NCBI GenBank assembly: GCA_035556495.1
Contig: DATMEW010000091.1
Location: 1-6,232 of the forward strand
Length of the DNA stretch: 6,232 bases
From: CANKHJ01 sp035556495
Lineage (GTDB): Bacteria > Pseudomonadota > Alphaproteobacteria > Rhizobiales > Xanthobacteraceae
Direction: 5' to 3'
Position numbers and translations under genes: made by a program. The first letter of the stretch is position 1. The number at the start of each line of letters is the position of its first letter. Shown piece after piece: positions 1 to 5,549 of this stretch. The notes under the pieces were generated by a model. It was not told the DNA's origin, ran no database searches, and worked only from the letters and a program-made list of their open reading frames with translations.

Positions 1-148
1 GCTCCCACAAGCTGCCCCCGGCCTTTTCCTGAAACGCAATCGCCCCGCCTGCCGACCGCGACATTGCCCCGAACGGCTCGTAGTCGAAGCGCAGGCGCGG
101 CACGCGCTGGATCAGCGGATGCGGATCGCGGGGATAGGTGAAGCTCAT
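1..148 (-). CDS. Probable distal tail protein, N-terminal 49 codons (partial)
   Basis: The reading frame starts with an ATG at 148-146 that overlaps the tape measure stop as ATGA, and it stays open to the left edge, so only the first 49 residues are present. They begin MSFTYPRDPHPL and continue with an RLRFDYEPFG stretch and a glycine-rich segment ending in SLWE. In siphophages and gene transfer agents the gene directly after the tape measure usually encodes the distal tail or baseplate protein that starts tail assembly together with the tape measure. The call rests mainly on that position. The short N-terminal YPRD...W-type pattern is compatible with small alphaproteobacterial phage minor tail proteins but is not diagnostic. 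The ATGA overlap points to translational coupling with the tape measure gene. Confidence 0.6.
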   Translation of the reverse strand, partial: MSFTYPRDPHPLIQRVPRLRFDYEPFGAMSRSAGGAIAFQEKAGGSLWE

Positions 149-2085
149 CGGAAGCCCGGCACCGAGCGGCGGCTGGCATCCCGAACGGTGCCAATGACCA
201 TACCGGGGATCGACCGCTTCAATTCCTCAAGGCTCGTCATGATCCGCGCCTCGGAGCCGGGGTCGGCGCCGCGGAAATCGTTGGTCATCTGGATCGTGAT
301 CGCACCTTCACCGCCCGAGCGCTCAAGCTGATGGTTCGGGACGATCCGACCGGCGACATTGGGCACAAACATCTCCGGTCCGCGCTCGCCAATGGCATAA
401 GGCCGACCGGCCTCAACCGGCCCACCACCCGCCCGGCCGAAAATCCCTCCGATCCCGCTGCTGAGCATGTCACCAAGAGGCCCCGTGATGGTCTTCCGGA
501 TCACGATGCGCGCCAGATCCGCGATAATTGCGTCGGCCATTTTTTTAAAGGCTTCCGCCGCGGTCTGCGTGCCGGTGACGACATCGACGAGCGCATCCTC
601 CAGCGAGTTGATGGAATTCAACGCCAACTCGTCAACCTGCATCCGGGTATTCTGGGCCTCGCGCGCGAACTGCGCGAGCGGCGAACGGGCGTTCTCGATG
701 GCCTGCGCCGCACGGGCATATGATGCCGACAGCGCATCGATCTGCCCCTGCATCTGCGGCGTGATCGTGAGATTGGCGCGCTTGGCGGCCTGTTCGAGCT
801 CAAGGGCCATCCGCGCTTTCTCGATCTCGAAGGTGGACTTGCCCATCATGCGAGCTTCGAGATCGAGTGCCGCCGTGCGCTCCTGAATCTGACGAACCTC
901 ACGTTCCCACGGATTGGCGCGGGTGCGGCCCGATTTTTCGTCCGCCGATACCGGATAGTCGGCCAGAGAAACCGGCTTACGGTTGACAGTCACCGCAGTA
1001 GGAGCGGCAGGCTTCGGCAGATCGCCGAATGCCTCGCCGACGCGGCGGTTAGCGCTTTTGCCGCCAGTCAGCCATGGACCAAGCTGGTTGGCGCCAGTGA
1101 TTTCACCAAGCCGCTCAGCACCCCTGATAATCTGCGCCATGGTATCTGCGACAGCTTTCAGCCCATTAATTGCCGCCGCGGCCCAGCTAGCCAGATCGGC
1201 ACCCTCTAACGAGGTCGCAATATCATTGATTGCCTTGGCAAGATCGCGACTTCCCTGCGTCCCCTTGTCCATGTTGCCGACCGCATCCAACATAACATTG
1301 CGGAGACGGATCATTGCCTGAGATACGGTCTGGGCCGCGCCAGCGAGCTTCTGATCTAGCATCGAGGATCCCGCCTCGATGCCATCGAAGAATGCCTTCG
1401 AAGACACCTTACCATCGACGACGAGTTGCCGCAGCTTCGCGACCGACCCTCCAGCCTCGGTGATACCGGCAGCCGCAGCCTGCACGATCGGCAGCGCCCC
1501 CTCCAGCATGGAGTTGAATTCTTCGGCGCGGACTACGCCGGACCCCAAAGCCTGCGATAGCTGCAACAAGGCACCGCTGGCGGACTGAGCATCCGTTCCC
1601 GCCACACGGAGCGCCTTGCCAACCGTATCAGTGAACGCGAGCATACGTTCCCCGCTGACGCCCAACTCTTTTTGCACCAATGAGACGCGGCCATAGAGCG
1701 TCACCAGCGCATCGACGGGCGCATAGTTCCGCTGGGCCGCTTGAAACAGCTGCTGATAGACCTGCTGAAGCTCTTCTCCTTCCAGGCCGGCCACCCGCAG
1801 CGCGTTCTGCAACGAGGTGTAGCTATCGGCCAATTGCACCACGGCCTGCGCGCCGGCCATCCCGAGGAAGCCGCCCGCAAAGGCGCGGGCAGAACTAGCC
1901 GCGCGCATATGGATCCCAGCGACGGCCTTGTTCATCCGCCCTAGAGCGGCTGTGGTCCGGTCGGTGCTCCGCTCAACGTTCCGCATTGACGCTGCGGTGT
2001 CGCCTTCCAGACGCTTCAAGGCGCGCTGGATTTGGCGCGTATCTGCGGATATCGTGAGGATCAGGTCTTCAAGATCAGAGGCCAT
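145..2085 (-). CDS. Tail tape measure protein
   Basis: This 646-residue protein sets tail length and is packed inside the tail tube until DNA ejection. The N-terminal 60 residues are a charged amphipathic stretch (MASDLEDLILTISAD...). Residues about 75-270 match the tape measure N-terminal domain, with LADSYTSLQNALRVAG near 85-100 and GVVRAEEFNSMLEGALP near 183-199. A helical, Ala/Gln-rich middle follows. Residues 550-587 hold the conserved GGGPVEAGRPYAIGERGPEMFVP-type motif seen near the C-terminus of many tape measures. At about 0.15 nm per residue it would predict a tail near 100 nm, an inference from the usual scaling. The start is chosen because the N-terminus looks like the family. Upstream bases give only a weak Shine-Dalgarno (GGAT), and the nearest upstream minus-strand gene ends over 300 bases away. 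It lies in the canonical place after the tail assembly chaperones and is intact. Confidence 0.96.
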   Translation of the reverse strand: MASDLEDLILTISADTRQIQRALKRLEGDTAASMRNVERSTDRTTAALGRMNKAVAGIHMRAASSARAFAGGFLGMAGAQAVVQLADSYTSLQNALRVAGLEGEELQQVYQQLFQAAQRNYAPVDALVTLYGRVSLVQKELGVSGERMLAFTDTVGKALRVAGTDAQSASGALLQLSQALGSGVVRAEEFNSMLEGALPIVQAAAAGITEAGGSVAKLRQLVVDGKVSSKAFFDGIEAGSSMLDQKLAGAAQTVSQAMIRLRNVMLDAVGNMDKGTQGSRDLAKAINDIATSLEGADLASWAAAAINGLKAVADTMAQIIRGAERLGEITGANQLGPWLTGGKSANRRVGEAFGDLPKPAAPTAVTVNRKPVSLADYPVSADEKSGRTRANPWEREVRQIQERTAALDLEARMMGKSTFEIEKARMALELEQAAKRANLTITPQMQGQIDALSASYARAAQAIENARSPLAQFAREAQNTRMQVDELALNSINSLEDALVDVVTGTQTAAEAFKKMADAIIADLARIVIRKTITGPLGDMLSSGIGGIFGRAGGGPVEAGRPYAIGERGPEMFVPNVAGRIVPNHQLERSGGEGAITIQMTNDFRGADPGSEARIMTSLEELKRSIPGMVIGTVRDASRRSVPGFR

Positions 2086-2098
2086 GCTAGCGATATCC

Positions 2099-2106
2099 GG
2101 GGGGAA
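2099..2106 (+). promoter_or_regulatory. Ribosome binding site of the plus-strand moron
   Basis: The run GGGGGGAA lies just before the ATG at 2109. Taking the first four G bases as the core gives a spacing of about 6 bases. It supports the ATG at 2109 as the start and shows that the gene can be translated independently of the surrounding antisense operon. Confidence 0.5.
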
Positions 2107-2108
2107 TA

Positions 2109-2402
2109 ATGCCGAGGGTTATTAGAAGAGAAATCAGACGAAGAGGATTTTTTGGTTGGATTTTCCTAACTCTGTTCGTCGCCTTCAATTGCTTCATGCT
2201 GGCGTGGCTTGTGATCTACCTCACCGCACTGTCCGGAAATCCAGAGCCACTGTCGGAAGCAGGAAAGGCAGGGGCGGTAATCGGCGGCGGCATCGCCATC
2301 ATGTTTCTTTTCATCGTTTGGGGCGGCGGCGCCGTGGTTTTGGGCTTTTTTGCGCTGTTGACGAGAGGATCGAAAACAATCGTTGAGGAAATCGAGCGCT
2401 AG
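2109..2402 (+). CDS. Small two-helix membrane protein, probable moron (prophage cargo gene)
   Basis: This 97-residue protein is the only convincing plus-strand gene. An arginine-rich N-terminus (RVIRREIRRR, residues 3-12) is followed by a hydrophobic helix at about 14-41, a short polar loop (GNPEPLSEAGK, 43-53), a second Gly-rich helix at about 55-85, and a charged tail ending RGSKTIVEEIER. Positive charges at both ends predict a hairpin with both termini in the cytoplasm. A G-rich ribosome site (2099-2106) precedes the ATG. Its bases are markedly poorer in G+C than the neighbours: 14 of 40 are G or C at 2121-2160. It interrupts the structural operon in antisense, its stop overlaps that of the chaperone frame, and its start is 23 bases from the divergent tape measure start. 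These are marks of a moron. Proteins of this look occur in alphaproteobacteria as uncharacterised proteins, by recollection only. No function can be assigned, and no clear promoter is visible upstream. Confidence 0.82.
   Translation: MPRVIRREIRRRGFFGWIFLTLFVAFNCFMLAWLVIYLTALSGNPEPLSEAGKAGAVIGGGIAIMFLFIVWGGGAVVLGFFALLTRGSKTIVEEIER
2399..2402. other. Shared CTAG: overlapping convergent stop codons
   Basis: The self-complementary tetramer CTAG supplies TAG at 2400-2402 for the plus-strand moron and TAG at 2401-2399 for the minus-strand chaperone extension. The two genes therefore converge with no intergenic space, and no hairpin terminator can lie between them. Any terminator for the moron would have to lie inside the chaperone coding region. 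Confidence 0.85.
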
Positions 2403-2925
2403 CCGTAGAGGCGCTTGAGTTCTTCGTTCCGCTCTCGCGTCGGCGCCTGACCTTTCGGCTTTGCCCCGTTCGCCGCACACCAGCCGTCATAGGCCGAGAA
2501 GAACTCGATCAACGTCGCCGACCAGAAAGCCGGCGGCGGCCAGGTTAGGGCTCCGAAGGCGAACTGCTGCCATCGCCGCCATGGGATGCCTTCGTCGCGT
2601 CCCCGGCGGCTGCCCCGTTTCCCCCCTCACCCTCCTCGCCCATCTGGTAATTCAGGGCGTGGATGAAGGCGGTCTGGCAGGCTTTGAAATGCTTCACCTT
2701 GAGGGCCTGTAGCGCCTTGGCGACATCCCCACGAATGGCGAGGCATTCCACACCGGCAAGCACAGCCTCGACTTCCATCGCGGTGAGCCGGCCCCAGAGG
2801 TCTGCAAGAGATTGACACCGGAGACGCGAGGACAGCGCCGCCAGACCGCGCATCTCGGCGGCAAGGACAAGCTCCACATCCTCGATGGTGAGCAGCACCT
2901 CACCGCGTTCGGCGTTCACCAGCAT
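2399..2925 (-). CDS. Tail assembly chaperone GT, made by -1 ribosomal frameshift
   Basis: The predicted product is 175 residues: 103 from the G frame up to the Asn codon AAC at 2619-2617, then 72 from the -1 frame, with base 2617 read twice. The extension starts RGSRRGRDEGIPW and contains RRWQQFAFGALTWPPPAFW followed by SATLIEFFSAYDGW, ending in a basic ELKRLYG tail. The pattern W-x(6)-G-x(2)-L-x(3)-PPxFWxxT-x(2)-E resembles the small phage tail assembly chaperone family that includes gene transfer agent gp10.1. The -1 frame has no ATG and no plausible start with a ribosome site, and it is closed by TGA at 2629-2627, immediately before the slip site. It can therefore be reached only by slippage. 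By analogy with lambda gpGT, the T-like tail should bind tail tube subunits while the G-like part coats the tape measure. The frameshift is inferred from sequence and its efficiency is unknown. Confidence 0.87.
2545..2925 (-). CDS. Tail assembly chaperone G (gene transfer agent gp10-like)
   Basis: This is the unshifted product of 126 residues. Residues 5-95 (AERGEVLLTIEDVELVLAAE... to FIHALNYQM) resemble the GTA gp10-like chaperone family: a short beta start with a GEV-type motif, then helices with the SLADLWGRL-type stretch at 39-47. After residue 96 comes a low-complexity Gly/Glu/Ser tail (GEEGEGGNGAAAG, then GGDGSSSPSEP), as expected for a reading frame that has lost coding constraint beyond a frameshift site. 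Its position between tail tube and tape measure is canonical. The start ATG at 2925-2923 lies 4 bases after the tube protein stop, with no strong ribosome site, so reinitiation is likely. The protein is not expected in the mature virion. Confidence 0.92.
   Translation of the reverse strand: MLVNAERGEVLLTIEDVELVLAAEMRGLAALSSRLRCQSLADLWGRLTAMEVEAVLAGVECLAIRGDVAKALQALKVKHFKACQTAFIHALNYQMGEEGEGGNGAAAGDATKASHGGDGSSSPSEP
2617..2623 (-). promoter_or_regulatory. Programmed -1 ribosomal frameshift slippery heptamer G GGA AAC
   Basis: On the minus strand the chaperone frame reads GAG GGG GGA AAC GGG. The heptamer G GGA AAC is in the correct phase (X XXY YYZ) for the P-site and A-site tRNAs to re-pair as GGG and AAA. 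It differs from the lambda G/GT site (G GGA AAG) only at the last base. An overlapping G GGG GGA heptamer is also in phase one codon earlier. A -1-frame stop TGA (2629-2627) lies just 5' of it, so the new frame opens here. Downstream, GCCGCC (2610-2605) can pair with GGCGGC (2580-2575), a possible stimulatory stem 6 bases after the heptamer. The stem is only a hand-found pairing. Confidence 0.87.
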
Positions 2926-2929
2926 CGGA

Positions 2930-3364
2930 TCACACCGCCGCGGTGAAAGTCAGTTGGGCGTTGTTCACCGGCGTCCACGTCGCCGAGAATGCCATCGGGT
3001 CCTCCATGTCGCCGGAGAACTCGAAATCCGAGATCATAAACGGACCCTGGAAGGTCCCATACCCCGGCACGATCACCTGATAGTTGACCGTGATGCGCTG
3101 GAGCCGCGCATCCTCGGCAACCGCCTTCCCCATCGCATCGTTGTCGAACAGGCCGTCACCGCTGAAGGTCAGCGTCTGGCGGCCAGGGCGAGCGGTCGCG
3201 ACGATGGGCTGCGCCGGATTGGTGCAATTCGGCACTGTGGTGTCGATCTGGGCATTCGACATTTGGAAAGACCGCGTGCGAAGACCGCACACAAAGGTGA
3301 AGACCTCCGGCGAGGCACCATCGCCACGCTTGATGACGAGTTCACGGGCATTCTGCTGGGCCAT
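2930..3364 (-). CDS. Major tail tube protein (TP901-1 / GTA gp9 type)
   Basis: The 144-residue protein forms the stacked rings of the tail tube. It shows the family pattern: RELVIKRGDGASPEVFTFVCGLRTRSF (residues 7-33), the segment QIDTT (39-43), RQTLTFSGDGLFDN (62-75), and the highly typical PGYGTFQGPFMISDFEFSGD (100-119), followed by a strand pair ending QLTFTAAV. Length is normal for this group. It is the most abundant tail protein, which fits its strong ribosome site. It follows the tail terminator and precedes the chaperone gene, as in HK97-like phages and gene transfer agents. The start at 3364-3362 is set by that ribosome site 8 bases upstream. Nothing appears broken. Confidence 0.93.
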   Translation of the reverse strand: MAQQNARELVIKRGDGASPEVFTFVCGLRTRSFQMSNAQIDTTVPNCTNPAQPIVATARPGRQTLTFSGDGLFDNDAMGKAVAEDARLQRITVNYQVIVPGYGTFQGPFMISDFEFSGDMEDPMAFSATWTPVNNAQLTFTAAV

Positions 3365-3372
3365 ATTGGCTG

Positions 3373-3378
3373 CTCCTA
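3373..3378 (-). promoter_or_regulatory. Ribosome binding site of the tail tube gene
   Basis: TAGGAG on the minus strand overlaps the stop codon (TAG) of the preceding tail terminator gene and lies 8 bases before the tube protein ATG. It fixes that start and is one of the two clearest Shine-Dalgarno sites in the operon. Confidence 0.7.
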
Positions 3379-3771
3379 TGAGAGATGGATGACGCGGACG
3401 GACATGACGCCGTGGAGGGTTTTCCCGTCAGCGTCGGGAAACAGGCGAGTGGAAGTCACGGTCGCGGACGCAAACGAGCGGCCGGCCACGACTAAATCGC
3501 CAAAATGCAGCGCGGCTCGGATGCGGGATATGATCTCTTTCGCCGGCTTCCAGCTCCCCGGCGCGGTCCAGACATGGATCGAGATGGCTTCTTCCAAACC
3601 GGCACGGCACTGGGCGTCAGCTGGGATGGCATCGCTTTCCCCGACCGAAACATAGGGCAGCGCCTGGTCCTGCGGCGCCGGGGCGTGTACCCCGCCCGCA
3701 GCGAGCGCGGGTGTCAGCGTCTTCAAGCGCGCCACAATGGCCTGCTGAACCTCCCACGATCCGTCAGACAT
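3376..3771 (-). CDS. Tail terminator / tail completion protein (DUF3168)
   Basis: This is a 131-residue member of the DUF3168 family, which caps the head-proximal end of the finished tail tube (RcGTA g8 position, SPP1 gp17-like). Visible family features are the N-terminal helix WEVQQAIVARLKT (6-18), the PYVSVGE strand (39-45) after a Pro-rich loop, SIHVWT (64-69), the helix KPAKEIISRIRAAL (75-88), and the terminal strand LHGVMSVRV (119-127). Length is typical. The ATG at 3771-3769 overlaps the previous stop by one base (TGATG), which indicates coupled translation. The gene ends in the TAG that forms part of the next gene's ribosome site. Confidence 0.91.
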   Translation of the reverse strand: MSDGSWEVQQAIVARLKTLTPALAAGGVHAPAPQDQALPYVSVGESDAIPADAQCRAGLEEAISIHVWTAPGSWKPAKEIISRIRAALHFGDLVVAGRSFASATVTSTRLFPDADGKTLHGVMSVRVIHLS

Positions 3772-4178
3772 CAGTGTTTTGCCTTGCGAACGGCCTTATT
3801 CACCGCACCCGCGACCTTGCGGCGGATGCGCTTCCGCATCGCGCGGAACGTCGGAAAAATGTGGGGCTGGGCTGGCTGCGTCTGCGTCCCGAATTCGAGG
3901 AAACGCCAGATGAAACGGGCGAAGATGCCGGTCGCGTTCGGATCCTTGGTGCCACGAATTCCGACAAGCTGCTGACCGGGGCCATCAGCGAGGCGGCCAC
4001 CCTGAACACTGTCGCGATAATTGCCGGTACGGGTGGGAGCCCGTGCTGCAACCGCCGCGGCCAACTCCTGCGCCGCTTCGAGCTGAGCCTTGGCGGCTTC
4101 CTTTTCCGCTTCTGGCACCAGTTGCCGCAGACGCCGCATCACGGCTTCTCGGCCCTGCCATTTCGCCTTAACCGCCAT
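3771..4178 (-). CDS. HK97 gp10-like neck/tail-joining protein
   Basis: The 135-residue protein carries the HK97 gp10 family signature. It has an N-terminal basic helix, an Ala-rich helix (about 24-46), RAPTRTGNYRDSV (46-58, compare the family's aP...G.l..Si), then ARFIWRFLEFGT (87-98; the FLEFGT core is diagnostic) and QPHIFPTF (104-111), and a very basic C-terminal helix (RKRIRRK...RKAKH). The family acts at the head-tail interface or in tail completion. The first ATG overlaps the stopper gene by 11 bases. A weaker alternative is an in-frame ATG at residue 14, but the earlier start keeps the full N-terminal helix. The Rhodobacter-type agent lacks this gene at this position, so the cluster resembles HK97-like phages here. 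Confidence 0.9.
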   Translation of the reverse strand: MAVKAKWQGREAVMRRLRQLVPEAEKEAAKAQLEAAQELAAAVAARAPTRTGNYRDSVQGGRLADGPGQQLVGIRGTKDPNATGIFARFIWRFLEFGTQTQPAQPHIFPTFRAMRKRIRRKVAGAVNKAVRKAKH

Positions 4179-4503
4179 CGGGAATGGTTCCGATCACCAT
4201 TTCCAGCATGTCATTGCGCTGGTCCGGATTGCGGATGGAATCGATGTTCCAGATGCGGCCATCGAGCCGGACGCGATGCTGTTCGGTGATGGCTCGCGCC
4301 TGAACCGATGACCAGATACGCAACACGCCGGCCTGCTGGGCTTCCATTCGACCCGCCTGAATGCGCTCCCGACCGCGTTCCGGCGAGAACTGCGCCGAAA
4401 CCGTGATTCCGTCCATCCACGTCTCGACTGCGCCGCCCCCGCCATCGTCCGTGCGGACAAGCGACAGGAAGATGACGCGCTTTTCGAGGCCGCCGATGCG
4501 CAT
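4168..4503 (-). CDS. Head-tail joining protein / stopper (Phage_H_T_join)
   Basis: This 111-residue beta-rich protein belongs to the head-tail adaptor family (SPP1 gp16, RcGTA g7-like), which closes the portal channel after packaging and docks the tail. The typical order of motifs is present: GLEKRVIFL (5-13), an acidic-glycine turn DDGGGGAVETW (19-29), the strand-loop ERGRERIQAGR (42-52), RIWSSV (62-67), DGRIWNIDSI (81-90; DGR.W.I is the family core), and DMLEM (98-102). The start ATG at 4503 is one base after the preceding stop (TGA T ATG). Length matches the family. It sits on the head side of the tail genes as expected. Confidence 0.92.
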   Translation of the reverse strand: MRIGGLEKRVIFLSLVRTDDGGGGAVETWMDGITVSAQFSPERGRERIQAGRMEAQQAGVLRIWSSVQARAITEQHRVRLDGRIWNIDSIRNPDQRNDMLEMVIGTIPDGG

Positions 4504-4504
4504 A

Positions 4505-4912
4505 TCAGAGCGCTACGCCCGCCGACTTGATGACCATGTCCAACACCGAAGTCGACTTCGCGATGCCGACAATGCAGGGATATTCGCCGGTCGTCAGATC
4601 GGCAACCGGGCACATCCCGCCCGGCGTGTCGCTGAGATAATAGACGACACCGGCAACCAGCGTTCCGCCAATGGCGAGTGTACCCGCCTTCTGGATGGTC
4701 AGCGGCTGGTTGACCGCCGCGGCATGCAGCGCGACCCCGACCGGAACCCGAACAATCGCCGCGACGGCGTTGTTGTCGGCCAGCTTGTATTTGTCATCCG
4801 TGTCCCGGTAGACCCATTGGCCCGCTGTGATCGCGGCACCTGCGCGACCGGTTTCCAGTTGCGCGCCGACGCCAGCCTGCACGTTCGCCGCGGTGATCGT
4901 GATGTCAGCCAT
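4505..4912 (-). CDS. Beta-rich putative capsid cement/decoration protein
   Basis: The 135-residue protein is rich in Ala, Val, Thr and Gly, with short predicted strands and no membrane or signal segment. It starts MADITITAANVQAG, has a GQWVYRDTDDKYKLADNN segment (31-48), then GVALHAAAVNQPLTIQKAG (59-77), and a C-terminal repeat-like part with YYLSDTPGGMCPVADLTTGE (91-110) and IVGIAKSTSVLDMVIKSAG. The scheme, in which an added or lost property value is corrected by a GVAL and then a GIA strand, recalls DUF2190-type capsid stabilising proteins and similar alphaproteobacterial phage virion proteins. That resemblance is by eye. The ATG at 4912 overlaps the upstream gene by 8 bases and has GGAG about 7 bases before it. 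It could instead be a minor head protein or small fibre. Confidence 0.7.
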   Translation of the reverse strand: MADITITAANVQAGVGAQLETGRAGAAITAGQWVYRDTDDKYKLADNNAVAAIVRVPVGVALHAAAVNQPLTIQKAGTLAIGGTLVAGVVYYLSDTPGGMCPVADLTTGEYPCIVGIAKSTSVLDMVIKSAGVAL

Positions 4913-5549
4913 TTTCCAACTCCATGGATAGACGTTCGTTCGCCAGCCATTGCTCCAGCGACACCTTCTGAAACGCGGTCAGCGCCGATACTGCCGAGCA
5001 ATTCACGACCGATATCCCCGCTCCGGCGATTGACGGTGCCGCGGCGTCGAGAAAGCCGCGCCAGAGCTCGGCCGTGGTGTCCCGTGGATTGGTCAGGCCG
5101 CCCCGATGATCGCCGTGCCAGTGGGTACCGAAATCAACGCGATGGTCGTAACCGATCAGCGCAATGTCACGAGCGCCGAACTGAATGGCTAGGTTGAGCA
5201 TCTGGAAGCCGCTTCCGGCCCCCGCCCCGATCACACCGTCCTCATCAAAGACGATGGAGTTCACCCACTTGTCCGGCCACGCCTTCTTGAGTTCGACCTT
5301 TTGGACGCCGGGATGCTTCGACCTACTGACCTTCAGCCCCGCAAATTCATCACCCGCCCCGGTCCGCCACCACGCGACATCGCTCGCGTAGAGCACGTCG
5401 GCCCAAGGCGCGAGCCGCCAACTGTTGTTCGTCGCAGCGACCTTTGCGCGGCCGCGTAGCAGATCGACCTGCGCCGAAGCGGCCGATGGCCCCGAGGCGA
5501 TGATGGCGCATCGCTCGCCGGACCAATCCGGATACCACTCTGGCCTCAT
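4905..5549 (-). CDS. Sialyltransferase/DUF115-like putative glycosyltransferase
   Basis: The 214-residue protein resembles the small phage proteins with a DUF115 / CST-I sialyltransferase-like Rossmann fold. The N-terminus has the nucleotide-sugar-loop-like GERCAIIASGPSA (11-23). Next comes ATNNSWRLAPWADVLYASD (39-57), matching the family's N......aD.l...D. Near the C-terminal half, GAGSGFQMLNLAIQFGARDIALIGYDH (110-136) fits the S.G..al.lA..lGa..I.l.G.D helix-strand signature. It is followed by a His-rich stretch GTHWHGDHRGG (141-151). No transmembrane segment is visible. The ATG at 5549 overlaps the upstream stop as ATGA. Known relatives in phage operons are often labelled only morphogenetic protein. 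A transferase role toward a virion protein or host glycan is inference, and catalytic activity is unproven. It could also be a non-enzymatic structural relative. Confidence 0.72.
   Translation of the reverse strand: MRPEWYPDWSGERCAIIASGPSAASAQVDLLRGRAKVAATNNSWRLAPWADVLYASDVAWWRTGAGDEFAGLKVSRSKHPGVQKVELKKAWPDKWVNSIVFDEDGVIGAGAGSGFQMLNLAIQFGARDIALIGYDHRVDFGTHWHGDHRGGLTNPRDTTAELWRGFLDAAAPSIAGAGISVVNCSAVSALTAFQKVSLEQWLANERLSMELENG

Noticed and set aside
2409..2448. Inverted repeat AGGCGC / GCGCCT as terminator of the moron
   Set aside because: The loop is 28 bases, there is no following T run, and the arms lie in chaperone codons. It is not a convincing rho-independent terminator.
2166..2480. 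Minus-strand open frame of 104 codons across the moron
   Set aside because: It would restore collinearity between chaperone and tape measure, but it is polar, low in recognisable motifs, overlaps the -1 chaperone frame, and is antisense to the far more protein-like two-helix membrane gene.
2545..2626. Sequencing error or inactivating frameshift in the chaperone gene
   Set aside because: The change of frame coincides with a correctly phased canonical slippery heptamer and a -1-frame stop just before it, in the gene where such recoding is known. A programmed event explains it better than an error.
2885..3655. Plus-strand open frame of 256 codons
   Set aside because: It is antisense to the tail tube and tail terminator genes, which have clear family motifs. 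Its Arg/His-rich composition is typical of a shadow frame.
3771..4178. Basic C-terminus of the HK97 gp10-like protein as a DNA-binding protein
   Set aside because: The FLEFGT and APTRTG motifs and the genomic position place it in the HK97 gp10 family, where a basic terminal helix is common.
4361..5197. Long plus-strand open frame (278 codons)
   Set aside because: It lies antisense to the cement-like and glycosyltransferase-like genes. Its product is Arg/Pro-rich with no domain, as expected of an antisense shadow in G+C-rich DNA.
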